From JAJEAD01 sp965221555 (lineage in GTDB: Bacteria; Pseudomonadota; Gammaproteobacteria; HK1): 64,000 bases of DNA. Under the pieces are notes generated by a model. The model was not told where the DNA came from. It searched no databases and saw only the letters and a program-made list of their open reading frames with translations. Shown here piece by piece: positions 1 through 8,675 of this stretch. The stretch spans positions 3,286,001 through 3,350,000 of the forward strand of contig OZ244895.1 of assembly GCA_965221555.1 (NCBI GenBank), in the 5' to 3' direction. Each line of letters begins with the position of its first letter. Within the stretch, counting starts at the first letter, position 1. A program made the position numbers and the translations under genes.

Positions 1-519
1 GTGTACACCGAGGGCCGGCTCGACGACGCCAAGCTCAAGTTCAACGCGAAGCCGACCGACATCCTGGACGGCGCTCCGCTCGTAGTGCTGGTGAACGGCG
101 GATCCGCTTCCGCGTCCGAGATCGTGGCCGGTGCGCTCCAGGACCACCGGCGAGCGGTCATCATGGGCAACGACACCTTCGGAAAGGGCTCGGTGCAGAC
201 CATTCTGCCCATGGAGAACGGCTCCGCGCTGAAGCTGACCACCTCGCGCTACTACACCCCCTCGGGCCGGTCCATTCAGGCGGCCGGAATCAGGCCCGAT
301 ATCCAGCTCGAATCACTCGGGGTGTCCAGCCTCGACATCGAGAGTCGCCGCGTCAAGGAGGCCGATCTCGCCGGCCACCTCGAAGGCGAGTCCGGCGCCA
401 TCGACGACGAAGCGCAGGACGCCTCTCCCGCGCGTTCTCTGGCCGAAGAGGACTTCGGCCTCTACGAGGCTCTGAACCTGCTCAAGGGCCTCGACATCCT
501 GCGCCAGGCCGGGGCCTGA
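1..519 (+). CDS. C-terminal processing peptidase, S41 family (5' truncated by window edge)
   Basis: This is the last 172 residues of a carboxy-terminal processing serine protease (Prc/CtpA type, periplasmic). The catalytic core is visible: the SASASE segment at residues 35-40 carries the serine nucleophile, and GKGSVQ at 61-66 carries the general-base lysine and the conserved glutamine. The PDZ domain and signal peptide expected upstream lie outside the window, so the first GTG codon is not a real start. The C-terminal tail is acidic and about 60 residues long. The stop is only 12 bases from the convergent ubiB stop, with no obvious terminator between them. Family assignment is firm; the exact substrate is unknown. 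Confidence 0.9.
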   Translation: MYTEGRLDDAKLKFNAKPTDILDGAPLVVLVNGGSASASEIVAGALQDHRRAVIMGNDTFGKGSVQTILPMENGSALKLTTSRYYTPSGRSIQAAGIRPDIQLESLGVSSLDIESRRVKEADLAGHLEGESGAIDDEAQDASPARSLAEEDFGLYEALNLLKGLDILRQAGA

Positions 520-531
520 ACCGGCTCGCCG

Positions 532-2199
532 TCAGGCCTTTCCCCGCCACGCCGCGATCACCAGCGCGCCGCCGAGAACGCCCAGCGCCCATCCCGGCAG
601 CGGCGTCCCGAAGACCAGCGGCCCCGGGGCGCCGGCGCCGAAACACAGGACGGCGCTCACGATGAGCGCGGAACCCACCACCGCGAGCACCGTGCGGCGG
701 TTCGCCGCGCGCATCTCAAGGCGCAGGCTCTCGATGTCGCGCGAGGCGATCTCGACCTGCAACTCCCCGCGTCGAGCCTGTTGCAGCACTTCGTGCGCGA
801 GAACCGGCAGGGTGGGAAGCACTTCGCCCCATCGCGGGGCCTGGCGCCCGAGCTCGCGCCAGGCTGCCCTGAATCCGAGCTGCCGATCCATCCATTGCTG
901 CAGGAATGGCTTTGCGCTCCGCCACAGGTCGAGCTCCGGATAGAGCTGGCGTCCCAGGCCCTCGACGCTGAGCAGCGTCTTCTGCAGCAGCAGAAGCTGA
1001 GGTTGCACCTCCATGTGGAAACGGTGCGCGACCCGGAAGAGACGCATCAGCAGCCGTCCGAAGGAGATCTCCTTCAGCGGGCGCTCGAAGATCGGCTCGC
1101 AGACGCTGCGGATCGCCGCCTCGAATTCGTTCACGCGGGTCTCGGCCGGCACCCACCCCGACTGCACGTGCAGCTCCGCCACTCGCAGATAGTCGCGGTT
1201 GAAGAAGGCGAGCAGGTTCTCCGCCAGGTAGCGCTGGTCCTGCGGGGTGAGGCTGCCCATGATCCCGAAGTCGACGGCGATGTACTTGGGACGCCCGGGG
1301 TCCTCCGGCGACACGAAGATGTTTCCGGGGTGCATGTCGGCGTGGAAGAAGTTGTCGCGCATCAACTGGGTGAAGAAGATCTCGACTCCGCGCACCGCCA
1401 GACTCTCCAGATCGATGCCGTGACGCACGAGTGCGTCCACATCGTTCACCGGGATGCCCGAGATCCGTTCCATCACCATCACGTCCGAACGCGTGTACTG
1501 CCAGTACACCCGCGGAATGTGCAGCAGGTCGCTGTTCTCGAAGTTTCGTCGGAGCTGGGACGCGGAGGCGGCTTCGCGCATGAGGTCGAGCTCGTCGAGG
1601 ATGGTGGCCTCGTACTCCGCCACCACATCGACCGGCCGCAGGCGGCGTCCGAGGGGAAGGTAGCGCTCGGCCAGCTCGGCGAGCCAGAAGAGCACCCCGA
1701 CATCGCGACGGATCTCCGCTTCGATGCCCGGTCGCAGCACCTTGACCGCGACCTCGGTCGCATCGCGCAGACATGCGGCGTGCACCTGCGCGATCGAGGC
1801 CGAGGCAATCGGCTCCTCGTCGAAGCTCGCGAAGATCTCGTCGATGCCGCGGCCCAGGGAGGCTTCGACGGTACCGCGCGCCAGCGACCCCGGAAAAGGC
1901 GGGACGCGGTCCTGAAGGCCGGCAAGCTCGTCTCCGATATCCTCGGGAAGGAGATCGCGCCGAGTCGAGAGGATCTGCCCGAACTTGACGAAGATGGGGC
2001 CAAGGTCTTCCAGCGCACGGCGAATCCGCACCGCGCGCGCCGCCCGGGGGCGCCGGCGCAACCAGTTCCAGGGCGCCAGATAGAAGAGGAAGCGCAAGCG
2101 GCGAAGCGGGGGCGCGGCAAGAAGGATCTCGTCCAGCCCGTGCCGAACGAACACCGCGTTGATCTGGAGCAGGCGCAACGCCTGCCCGAAGCGTTTCAT
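532..2199 (-). CDS. ubiB: UbiB, atypical kinase-like ATPase for ubiquinone biosynthesis
   Basis: The 555-residue protein is full length for UbiB, the ADCK/ABC1-family membrane protein needed for coenzyme Q biosynthesis. The diagnostic KxGQ motif is K72-F-G-Q75. The alanine-rich nucleotide loop (EPIASASIAQVH) and a DFG metal-binding motif (AVDFGIMGS) follow. Two hydrophobic segments at about residues 505-552 form the C-terminal membrane anchor. It is the last gene of the ubiE-ubiJ-ubiB run, and its start overlaps the ubiJ stop by 4 bases, which points to translational coupling. Confidence 0.96.
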   Translation of the reverse strand: MKRFGQALRLLQINAVFVRHGLDEILLAAPPLRRLRFLFYLAPWNWLRRRPRAARAVRIRRALEDLGPIFVKFGQILSTRRDLLPEDIGDELAGLQDRVPPFPGSLARGTVEASLGRGIDEIFASFDEEPIASASIAQVHAACLRDATEVAVKVLRPGIEAEIRRDVGVLFWLAELAERYLPLGRRLRPVDVVAEYEATILDELDLMREAASASQLRRNFENSDLLHIPRVYWQYTRSDVMVMERISGIPVNDVDALVRHGIDLESLAVRGVEIFFTQLMRDNFFHADMHPGNIFVSPEDPGRPKYIAVDFGIMGSLTPQDQRYLAENLLAFFNRDYLRVAELHVQSGWVPAETRVNEFEAAIRSVCEPIFERPLKEISFGRLLMRLFRVAHRFHMEVQPQLLLLQKTLLSVEGLGRQLYPELDLWRSAKPFLQQWMDRQLGFRAAWRELGRQAPRWGEVLPTLPVLAHEVLQQARRGELQVEIASRDIESLRLEMRAANRRTVLAVVGSALIVSAVLCFGAGAPGPLVFGTPLPGWALGVLGGALVIAAWRGKA

Positions 2200-2828
2200 G
2201 GCGGTCCTTCTTCGACCCGGCGCGACAGGCCGGCGATCCTGGCCTCGAGCCGCTCGACATCGTCGCGCAGCTCGTCGACCCCATCGCAGAAACGTTCGAG
2301 GGCGGCCGCGCCCGCCACCATGGCGCTCTCCTCGCTCAGATACTCCGCCACATCCCGGGCCAGGATGTCCGCGCTATCACGCCCGTAGCGGCCCGCCGCC
2401 CGCAGGTGGCGCGCCGCCTCGTGGGCGCCGGCGTCGCCGAGATAGCGAGACAGGATCTCTTCCCAGTCGAAGCGGTAGCTGCGGGCCAGGCGGCCCAGGC
2501 GCGAGGCGAGCGCGACGTCGCCCCTGATGCCCACCCCCGGCGGAATCGAGCTTCGGGCATCACGCCCGAGCAGGAAAGCGGCGAGCGCCGGGCCGGAGCC
2601 GGAGATCGTGAGGTCGGGCTCATCCCCGGCTTCGGAGCTCCCGGGCCCGACCACTTCAATCCGGCTCCCGGCGACCACCAGCTCGAGCGGACGCGCGAGG
2701 GGTTCGACGACGATGTGGATCCGTGCCCCCTCCACCTCTTCCAGTCTCTCGCTCGTTTCGGGATCCGCCGCGAGAACGCGGTTCAGCGTCCACTCCAGCA
2801 ACCCGAGGCCGGTTCCGGTCCTGTGCAC
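2196..2828 (-). CDS. ubiJ: UbiJ, SCP2-domain ubiquinone biosynthesis accessory factor
   Basis: This 210-residue protein has the UbiJ layout: an N-terminal SCP2-type lipid-binding domain (about residues 10-115) and a C-terminal helical part ending in a coiled coil (about 170-205, rich in DELRDDVERLEARI-type heptads). UbiJ scaffolds the soluble Ubi complex and holds hydrophobic quinone intermediates. Its position between ubiE and ubiB supports the call as much as the sequence does. It overlaps ubiB by 4 bases and lies 27 bases after ubiE. Confidence 0.88.
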   Translation of the reverse strand: MHRTGTGLGLLEWTLNRVLAADPETSERLEEVEGARIHIVVEPLARPLELVVAGSRIEVVGPGSSEAGDEPDLTISGSGPALAAFLLGRDARSSIPPGVGIRGDVALASRLGRLARSYRFDWEEILSRYLGDAGAHEAARHLRAAGRYGRDSADILARDVAEYLSEESAMVAGAAALERFCDGVDELRDDVERLEARIAGLSRRVEEGPP

Positions 2829-2855
2829 CGCGCTCCTCCCGACGTCGTTCCCGCG

Positions 2856-3623
2856 TCAGAGCTTGTAGCCGCGATGCAGGGCCACGACTCCGGCGCCGAA
2901 GTTGTGGCAGCGACACCGCTCGAAGCCGGCCTCGTCCATCATCGCTTGCAGGGTGGCCTGATCCGGATGCATCCGGATCGACTCCGCAAGGTACCGGTAC
3001 GGCGCGGCGTCTCCGACCACGATGCGCCCGAGCGCGGGAAGCACTCGGAAGGAGTACGCGTCGTAGAGCGGTGCGAGCGCGGGCAGAAGGAGGTGGGAGA
3101 ACTCCAGGACCAGGGCCTGCCCGCCCGGCTTGAGCACGCGATACATCGATCGGAGCGCGCGTTCCTTGCCGGTGACGTTGCGCAGTCCGAAGGCGATGCA
3201 CACGCAGTGGAAGGAGTTGTCGGCGAAGGGCAGCGACTCCGCGTCTCCGAGCGTGTAGCTCATCCCCCGCACGCGCCCCCGATCGACCAGCCGGAGCCGC
3301 GCCCCTTCCAGCATGCGGGCATTGATGTCGGCGACCACCACCTGCCCGGCGGGGCCGGTGCGCTCGGCGAGCAGGCGCGCCATGTCCCCGGTCCCCGCCG
3401 CGAGATCGAGCACTTGCTGTCCGGGTCTCACCCCGGCGAGCTCCGCCGCGAGGCGTTTCCATATCCGGTGCAGCCCGAGGGACATGAGGTCGTTCATCAG
3501 GTCGTAGCGTCCGGCGACGGTGTCGAACACGTCCCGCACGCGCCCGCGCTTCTCGGAGCGAGGGATCCGCTCGAACCCGAAGTCCGTCTCGGGACCTTCC
3601 GCCTCGCCCCCCCGAGCGCTCAA
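2856..3623 (-). CDS. ubiE: UbiE, demethylubiquinone/demethylmenaquinone C-methyltransferase
   Basis: This is a 255-residue class I SAM-dependent methyltransferase. SAM motif I is VLDLAAGTGD at residues 71-80, and the UbiE signatures VFDTVAGRYDLMNDLMSLGLHR and FGLRNV are present. It methylates the quinone ring carbon in ubiquinone synthesis. The start is kept at the ATG that overlaps the upstream DUF971 gene by 4 bases. It is second in a tight minus-strand run of DUF971, ubiE, ubiJ and ubiB. Confidence 0.96.
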   Translation of the reverse strand: MSARGGEAEGPETDFGFERIPRSEKRGRVRDVFDTVAGRYDLMNDLMSLGLHRIWKRLAAELAGVRPGQQVLDLAAGTGDMARLLAERTGPAGQVVVADINARMLEGARLRLVDRGRVRGMSYTLGDAESLPFADNSFHCVCIAFGLRNVTGKERALRSMYRVLKPGGQALVLEFSHLLLPALAPLYDAYSFRVLPALGRIVVGDAAPYRYLAESIRMHPDQATLQAMMDEAGFERCRCHNFGAGVVALHRGYKL

Positions 3624-4003
3624 CGCGTTACTCCGGCATCGTTCAGACGCTCGAGGTAGCGCCCCCAGAGCTCGTCATGGTGCTCTGCGAGACGTCGGAG
3701 CTCGTCCCAGGAATAGATGCCGGTGCGGTGTCCGTCGTCGAAGTGCAGGCACACCGCGTAGTTGCCGACCGGCTCGATCTCCAGAATCGCAACGTCGCGC
3801 TTGCCGGTCTGCAGCACTTCCTGTCCGGGGCCGTGGCCGCGCACTTCCGCCGAGGGCGAGTGGACCCTGAGAAACTCCGCCGACATGGCGTAGCGCTCGC
3901 CGCCCGCGAACACCACCTCCAGACGACGGGACTGCCGGTCGTAGCTCAATTCGGTGGGAACGGCGCTCACTTCGACCGGACTCGTTGCGCGGAGGCGGCG
4001 CAC
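3620..4003 (-). CDS. DUF971 (gamma-butyrobetaine hydroxylase-like N-terminal domain) protein
   Basis: This 127-residue single-domain protein matches the DUF971 family. Its core runs from the LSYDR segment at about residue 20 to YSWDELRRLAEHH near residue 110. The family is a small beta-rich fold seen alone in proteobacteria and fused to 2-oxoglutarate oxygenases in eukaryotes. Stand-alone members are often found beside hslU or iron-sulfur genes, and their role is not established. Here it sits 9 bases after hslU and overlaps ubiE by 4 bases. The first residues before LSYDR are poorly constrained, so the start is approximate. Confidence 0.85.
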   Translation of the reverse strand: MRRLRATSPVEVSAVPTELSYDRQSRRLEVVFAGGERYAMSAEFLRVHSPSAEVRGHGPGQEVLQTGKRDVAILEIEPVGNYAVCLHFDDGHRTGIYSWDELRRLAEHHDELWGRYLERLNDAGVTR

Positions 4004-4012
4004 CAGCCCCCG

Positions 4013-5344
4013 CTACAGGATGAAGTTCGCGAGCTCGTCGTCCTTGACGAGCTCACCGAGTCGATCGTCGACATACTGCGCATCGACCTGCACCACGCCG
4101 TTCGGCCGATCCGGCGCCTCGAACGAGATCTTCTCCAGCAGACGCTCCAGCACCGTGTGCAGGCGCCGCGCCCCGATGTTCTCGGTGCTCTCGTTCACCT
4201 GCCACGCGATCTCGGCGATGCGCGCGAGCGATGGCTCGGTGAACTCGAGACGGATGCCTTCGGTCTCCATGAGCGCCGCGTACTGCTCGGTGAGCGAGGC
4301 ATCCGGCTCGGTCAGGATGCGAACGAAGTCTTCCACCGCGAGCGCATCGAGCTCGACCCGGATGGGCAGGCGCCCCTGAAGCTCGGGGATGAGGTCCGAG
4401 GGCCGGGCGAGATGGAAGGCTCCGGAGGCGATGAAGAGGATGTGGTCGGTGCGGATCATGCCGTACTTCGTGGATACGGTACTGCCTTCCACCAGGGGCA
4501 GGAGATCGCGCTGCACGCCTTCCCGGGACACGTCGACGGTGGCGCTCTCGGAACGCCGCGAGACCTTGTCTATCTCGTCGATGAACACGATGCCGTTCTC
4601 CTCGACATCGCGACGGGACGCGGCCTTGATCTCCTCCTCGTCGACCATCTTGCCGGCCTCTTCGTCGCCGAGGTGAGTGAGCGCCGACTTGACCGACATC
4701 TTCCGGGTGCGGGTGTTTCCGCCCGAAATGTTCTGGAACATGCCCTGCAACTGCGAAGTGAGATCCTCCATGCCCGGCGGGGCCACGATCTCGACTCCCA
4801 CGCTGGGACCGCTCACCTCGACTTCCACCTCGCGCGCGTCGAGCCGGCCCTCGCGCAGCATCTTGCGGAACTTCTGTCGCGTCGAGCCCATGTCTTCGTC
4901 CCCGCCGGAAGACTCGCCACCGCCTCTCGCCGGGCGCAGGAGCACATCGAGCACGCGCTCCTCCGCCGCCTCCTCCGCACGGCTTCGCACTTTCTCCATC
5001 GCCTGCTCACGGTTCTTCTTGATCGCGATGTCGGCGAGATCCCTGATGATGGACTCCACATCGCGGCCGACGTAGCCGACCTCCGTGAACTTGGTCGCTT
5101 CCACCTTGATGAAGGGTGCGTTGGCGAGGCGCGCGAGACGCCTCGCGATCTCGGTCTTGCCGACTCCGGTCGGCCCGATCATCAGAATGTTCTTGGGAGT
5201 GACCTCCTGGCGCAGGGACTCTTCGATCTGGCTGCGGCGCCAGCGGTTGCGCAGCGCGATCGCCACCGCGCGCTTGGCTTCGGCCTGGCCGACGATGTGC
5301 TTGTCCAGCTCGTGGACGATCTCCCGGGGAGTCATGTGGGACAT
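4013..5344 (-). CDS. hslU: HslU, ATPase subunit of the HslUV (ClpYQ) protease
   Basis: The 443-residue AAA+ ATPase unfolds substrates and feeds them to HslV. Walker A is GPTGVGKT at residues 57-64. Walker B (VFIDEIDK) and the charged I-domain insertion (about 110-240) follow. The reading frame continues upstream, but that part overlaps hslV. The ATG at 5344 gives exactly the length of E. coli HslU and begins with MSHMTPREIV, which matches the family start. It is 7 bases downstream of hslV, in the usual hslV-hslU order. Confidence 0.97.
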   Translation of the reverse strand: MSHMTPREIVHELDKHIVGQAEAKRAVAIALRNRWRRSQIEESLRQEVTPKNILMIGPTGVGKTEIARRLARLANAPFIKVEATKFTEVGYVGRDVESIIRDLADIAIKKNREQAMEKVRSRAEEAAEERVLDVLLRPARGGGESSGGDEDMGSTRQKFRKMLREGRLDAREVEVEVSGPSVGVEIVAPPGMEDLTSQLQGMFQNISGGNTRTRKMSVKSALTHLGDEEAGKMVDEEEIKAASRRDVEENGIVFIDEIDKVSRRSESATVDVSREGVQRDLLPLVEGSTVSTKYGMIRTDHILFIASGAFHLARPSDLIPELQGRLPIRVELDALAVEDFVRILTEPDASLTEQYAALMETEGIRLEFTEPSLARIAEIAWQVNESTENIGARRLHTVLERLLEKISFEAPDRPNGVVQVDAQYVDDRLGELVKDDELANFIL

Positions 5345-5351
5345 TCGAAAG

Positions 5352-5927
5352 TTACTCGCGAGGCCTGGCGCCGGGAGCGGCGCCCCCGTCGCCGATGAGC
5401 TCCTCGATGGTGAGATCGGTGTTGGTGTAGATGCAGATGTCGGCGGCGATTCGCAAGCCCTGCTCGACGATCGAGCGCGGGTCGAGATCGCTGTGGGCGA
5501 GGAGGGCCCGAGACGCGGCGAGGGCGTAGGCGCCCCCCGAGCCGATCGCGACCGCATCGTGCTCGGGCTCGATCACGTCCCCGTTGCCGGAGACCACGAG
5601 GGTGGAGCGTCCGTCCGCCACCAGGAGCAACGCCTCCAGCCGCCGCAGCACCCGGTCGCTGCGCCAGTCGCGGGCGAGCTCCACCGCGGAGCGGACCAGA
5701 TTTCCCTGATGCTTCTCGAGCTTGCCCTCGAAGCGCTCCAAGAGGGTGAAGGCGTCGGCGGTGCCTCCCGCAAAGCCCACCAGCACCCGCTCGTGATAGC
5801 GCCGCTGCACCTTGCGGGCATTGCCCTTCATGACGGTGGCTCCGAACGAGACCTGGCCGTCGCCGCCCATTACGACATGGGCGCCCCGGCGCACCGCGAG
5901 CACCGTCGTTCCGTGAAAGCGCGTCAT
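5352..5927 (-). CDS. hslV: HslV, peptidase subunit of the HslUV protease
   Basis: This is the 191-residue proteasome-type threonine peptidase that assembles as a double hexamer with HslU. The catalytic N-terminal threonine is T7 after removal of a short MTRFHG propeptide; the TTVLAVRRG start of the mature protein is diagnostic. FAGGTADAFTL and the GNGDV and IGSGGAYALAA segments match the family. It forms an operon with hslU (7-base gap) and lies 42 bases after xerC. Confidence 0.97.
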   Translation of the reverse strand: MTRFHGTTVLAVRRGAHVVMGGDGQVSFGATVMKGNARKVQRRYHERVLVGFAGGTADAFTLLERFEGKLEKHQGNLVRSAVELARDWRSDRVLRRLEALLLVADGRSTLVVSGNGDVIEPEHDAVAIGSGGAYALAASRALLAHSDLDPRSIVEQGLRIAADICIYTNTDLTIEELIGDGGAAPGARPRE

Positions 5928-5969
5928 CGTGATCGCCCCATGGCCTCGTGTCTTCGCGACCTCGCGGGC

Positions 5970-6899
5970 TCAGGAACGCCGCCGCGCCCGAGGGTGCGCG
6001 CGGTCGTAGACCTTGGCGAGGTGCTGGAAGTCGAGGTGCGTATAGACCTGAGTGGTGCTGATGTCGGAATGCCCGAGAAGCTCCTGCACCGCGCGCAGGT
6101 CACCGCTCGACTCCAGCAGATGGCTCGCGAAGGAGTGGCGCAGCATATGCGGATGGACACGCCCCCCGAGGCCCCGCTCGAGCGCCCGTCCGGCGAGACG
6201 CACCGCCACCGAGCGTCGCGAGATACGCCGCCCGAGACGGCTGACGAAGAGCGCCGTCTCACCGGATGGCGCGAGCTCGCGGCGCCGGGCGAGCCAGCGC
6301 GTGAGCGCATCCACCGCGTAGCGTCCCACCGGGAGCCGGCGATTCTTGCCGCCCTTGCCCGTCACTTCGAGCATGGCGTCGCGCAGATCGAGGTCCTTGA
6401 GATCGAGACCCACCACCTCGGCGAGGCGCAGGCCGCACGAGTAGATGAGCTCGAGCATCGCGCGGTCCCGAACGCCCAGCAGATCCGCGGGTTCGAAGTC
6501 GAGCAACACGCCCACCCGGTCCACTTCGAGCAGATCCGGAAGCTTCGCCGGCGCCCGCGGGGCACGAATCCCGGCCGCGGGATCGCCCGGCAGCGACGCG
6601 TGGTCCACGCCGTAGCGGAAGAATGCGCGTATCGCCGAGAGCGCGCGTTGCAGGCTGCGGGGACCCTTTCCCTGTCGGTGACGGCTGGCGACGAAGCTCT
6701 GTACGAGCGCGGGCGTGACTTCCCCCCAGCGCGCCACCCCGCGTTCCTCGAGAAAGCCCGTGAATCGCGCCAGATCGCCGACGTAGGCGGACACGCTGTG
6801 TTCCGACAGGCGGCGCTCGTAACGAAGGTGCCCTTCGAAGGTCGCAAGGAGGCTTCGCAACCCCGAGGGCGCCTGCACTTGCGCCTTGATGGACGGCAT
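5970..6899 (-). CDS. xerC: XerC, tyrosine recombinase for chromosome dimer resolution
   Basis: The 309-residue site-specific recombinase has an N-terminal core-binding domain (about 15-110) and a catalytic domain with the complete active site: R158, K182, H251-x-x-R254, H277 and the nucleophile Y286. It acts with XerD at dif sites. Its position directly after the DUF484 gene and dapF is the classic gammaproteobacterial context for xerC and separates it from phage integrases. Confidence 0.95.
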   Translation of the reverse strand: MPSIKAQVQAPSGLRSLLATFEGHLRYERRLSEHSVSAYVGDLARFTGFLEERGVARWGEVTPALVQSFVASRHRQGKGPRSLQRALSAIRAFFRYGVDHASLPGDPAAGIRAPRAPAKLPDLLEVDRVGVLLDFEPADLLGVRDRAMLELIYSCGLRLAEVVGLDLKDLDLRDAMLEVTGKGGKNRRLPVGRYAVDALTRWLARRRELAPSGETALFVSRLGRRISRRSVAVRLAGRALERGLGGRVHPHMLRHSFASHLLESSGDLRAVQELLGHSDISTTQVYTHLDFQHLAKVYDRAHPRARRRS

Positions 6900-6909
6900 G
6901 GCCCTCGAC

Positions 6910-7608
6910 TCACCTGGCGAGATGGGTCCCCAGGGCCTGGGAGACGAGAGCCCCGATGCGGCGCAGGAACACCGTGCCCATCGCGCTCGAGTAGCGCTCC
7001 GGGTCCCGGCTTCCGATCCCCAGCACGCCGACGCCGGGAGATCCGCCGAGAGGAATGAGAGCGCTCGACTTCACTTCTTCCGCCTGCTCGGCGAAAAGAC
7101 ACCGGGCCTGATCCGCCCCGGGCGCTCCGCACACCGGGCGCCCGCTCGCAAGCAGCGCATCGAAGTGCTCCCGCTCCGCCGCCTCACCGGCGAACTCCAC
7201 CAGTCCCGCATCCCCGGGCGACGCGGGGGCGGCGTAGATCCGAAGCGCGGTGAGTTCGGCGTCGAAGTGATCCCGGAGACCCTGATGGAGGCAGGAGAAG
7301 AGCTCGTCGGCGCTGCCGCTCTCCATGATGCCCAGAGAGAGGCGATGGACTCGCTGACTGAGCTCCTCGTTCTCGCGCGCGGTGCGCACCAGCGACTCCA
7401 GGCGTTCCTGCAGATCGCGATTCTCCTCCCGGAGCCGTCTCGACTGATATTCCAGCAACGACACCGCCTCGCCGCAGGTATGGGGGACCCGCAATGTGAC
7501 CACGAGATCCGGGTGCCGGACGAGAAAGTCCGGGTTCTCCCGCAGGTACTTGAGGACCTCCTGGTCGCCCTGATCGTTCGCAGCCTGCTCGCCTGGTTGC
7601 GTGCTCAT
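6910..7608 (-). CDS. DUF484 family protein (dapF-xerC linker gene)
   Basis: This 232-residue protein is recognisable by an N-terminal segment with NPDFLVRHPDL and LEYQSRRLREENRDLQ, typical of DUF484, followed by a GAF-like C-terminal half. The predicted coiled coil lies at about residues 50-85. The function is not established; the gene is conserved between dapF and xerC in many gammaproteobacteria, as here. It overlaps dapF by 4 bases and lies 10 bases before xerC, so the three are probably co-transcribed. Confidence 0.88.
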   Translation of the reverse strand: MSTQPGEQAANDQGDQEVLKYLRENPDFLVRHPDLVVTLRVPHTCGEAVSLLEYQSRRLREENRDLQERLESLVRTARENEELSQRVHRLSLGIMESGSADELFSCLHQGLRDHFDAELTALRIYAAPASPGDAGLVEFAGEAAEREHFDALLASGRPVCGAPGADQARCLFAEQAEEVKSSALIPLGGSPGVGVLGIGSRDPERYSSAMGTVFLRRIGALVSQALGTHLAR

Positions 7609-8444
7609 AGTTGGATCTCTCCGTCAAACACGTGGATCGCCTCTCCGCTCAGCCACATCGGCTCCTGTGGAGCGTGCCATGCCACCCGCAGGCGCCCGCC
7701 CGGCAGCTCGACGCTTACCTGCGCACCGAGCGCGCCCTGGCGCATGCCCACCGCCGCCGCGGCGCAGGCGCCGCTTCCGCAGGCCCGGGTCTCGCCCACT
7801 CCCCGCTCGTGCACCCGCAGGCGGATACTCGCGGCGTCGAGACGCTGGGCGAAGCCCACGTTGACGCCTTCGGGGAAGTGTCCGCACTGCGCAATGCGCC
7901 GACCCAGCTCCGCCACGGGAGCGCCCTCGACCTCTTCGACCCACCGCACCGCATGCGGGTTGCCCATCGAGACCACCCCCACCGACACCCGTTCGCCGTT
8001 TCCAAGGTCCAGGTCATGCAGCGGTCGGTCCGAATCGGCGAGAAAGGGAACACTCGCCGGTTCGAAGCTGGGCACGCCCATCGACACCGTGACCTCTTCA
8101 TCCCGGATGCGGGCCCGGACCAGCCCCCCGGGCACCTCCATGAGCGCCTCGTCGCCGGTGACGAAGCCCTGTCGGCGGGCGAAGCGCGCGATGCAGCGCA
8201 GACCGTTGCCGCACTGCTTCGCTTCGCTGCCGTCGCGGTTGTAGATGCGCACCGCGAAATCCGCCCGACGCCCGCGGGGCGCTTCGGCGACCAGCAACTG
8301 GTCGAAGCCGACTCCGGTGTGGCGATCCCCCCACTCCCGTACCCGCGCCGGCGTGAAACGCAGGCCGCGCGCGCGGTTGTCGGCCACGAGGAAATCGTTG
8401 CCGAGCCCGTGCCACTTGCTGAAGGGAAGGATGCGCGCGTCCAT
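7605..8444 (-). CDS. dapF: DapF, diaminopimelate epimerase
   Basis: The 279-residue enzyme converts LL- to meso-diaminopimelate for lysine and peptidoglycan synthesis. The two catalytic cysteines are present: C78 in QCGNGLRC and C222 in GETRACGSGAC. Length and both internal pseudo-repeats match the family. It is the first gene of the run leading through DUF484 and xerC. Upstream, 51 bases away, is the first of the dispersed inverted-end elements. Confidence 0.97.
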   Translation of the reverse strand: MDARILPFSKWHGLGNDFLVADNRARGLRFTPARVREWGDRHTGVGFDQLLVAEAPRGRRADFAVRIYNRDGSEAKQCGNGLRCIARFARRQGFVTGDEALMEVPGGLVRARIRDEEVTVSMGVPSFEPASVPFLADSDRPLHDLDLGNGERVSVGVVSMGNPHAVRWVEEVEGAPVAELGRRIAQCGHFPEGVNVGFAQRLDAASIRLRVHERGVGETRACGSGACAAAAVGMRQGALGAQVSVELPGGRLRVAWHAPQEPMWLSGEAIHVFDGEIQL

Positions 8445-8495
8445 GACCGGCTAGAGTATCGGTCCGTGGCGGCCTGATTCCAGTCGGTATGACTC

Positions 8496-8675
8496 AGCAC
8501 GGATGATTCACCGATTTTCGTAGCGAGGATGTCAAGATGCCGTGATAGTGGGGCGAACGGACTGAAAGACGCTGAAGGCGTAGCTGACACGAAGTCGTTG
8601 CGGCTTGAGGGAGTACGGCCCGCTGACACGAGCAGATTGGCGTCCGCAGCAGGAAATCGGTGAATCATCCGGGCT
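8496..8675 (+). mobile_element. Dispersed inverted-end element, copy A
   Basis: This 180 bp non-coding element has near-perfect inverted ends: the left end reads AGCACGGATGATTCACCGAT and the right end is the reverse complement of AGCCCGGATGATTCACCGAT. The interior matches copies at 10.1, 20.0, 30.4, 50.8, 60.3 and 61.7 kb. The right end overlaps the 3' end of nth and supplies its TGA stop (8665-8667). No convincing reading frame exists; the apparent frame shared by copies is a by-product of conserved DNA. It resembles a MITE. Confidence 0.85.

Noticed and set aside
5970..6899. Tyrosine recombinase as a sign of an integrated element
   Set aside because: Context with dapF and DUF484 and full family fit identify it as chromosomal XerC; there are no att-like repeats or phage genes nearby.
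781..7058. Long plus-strand frames across the ubi-hsl-xerC genes
   Set aside because: They are shadows of minus-strand genes with clear catalytic motifs.
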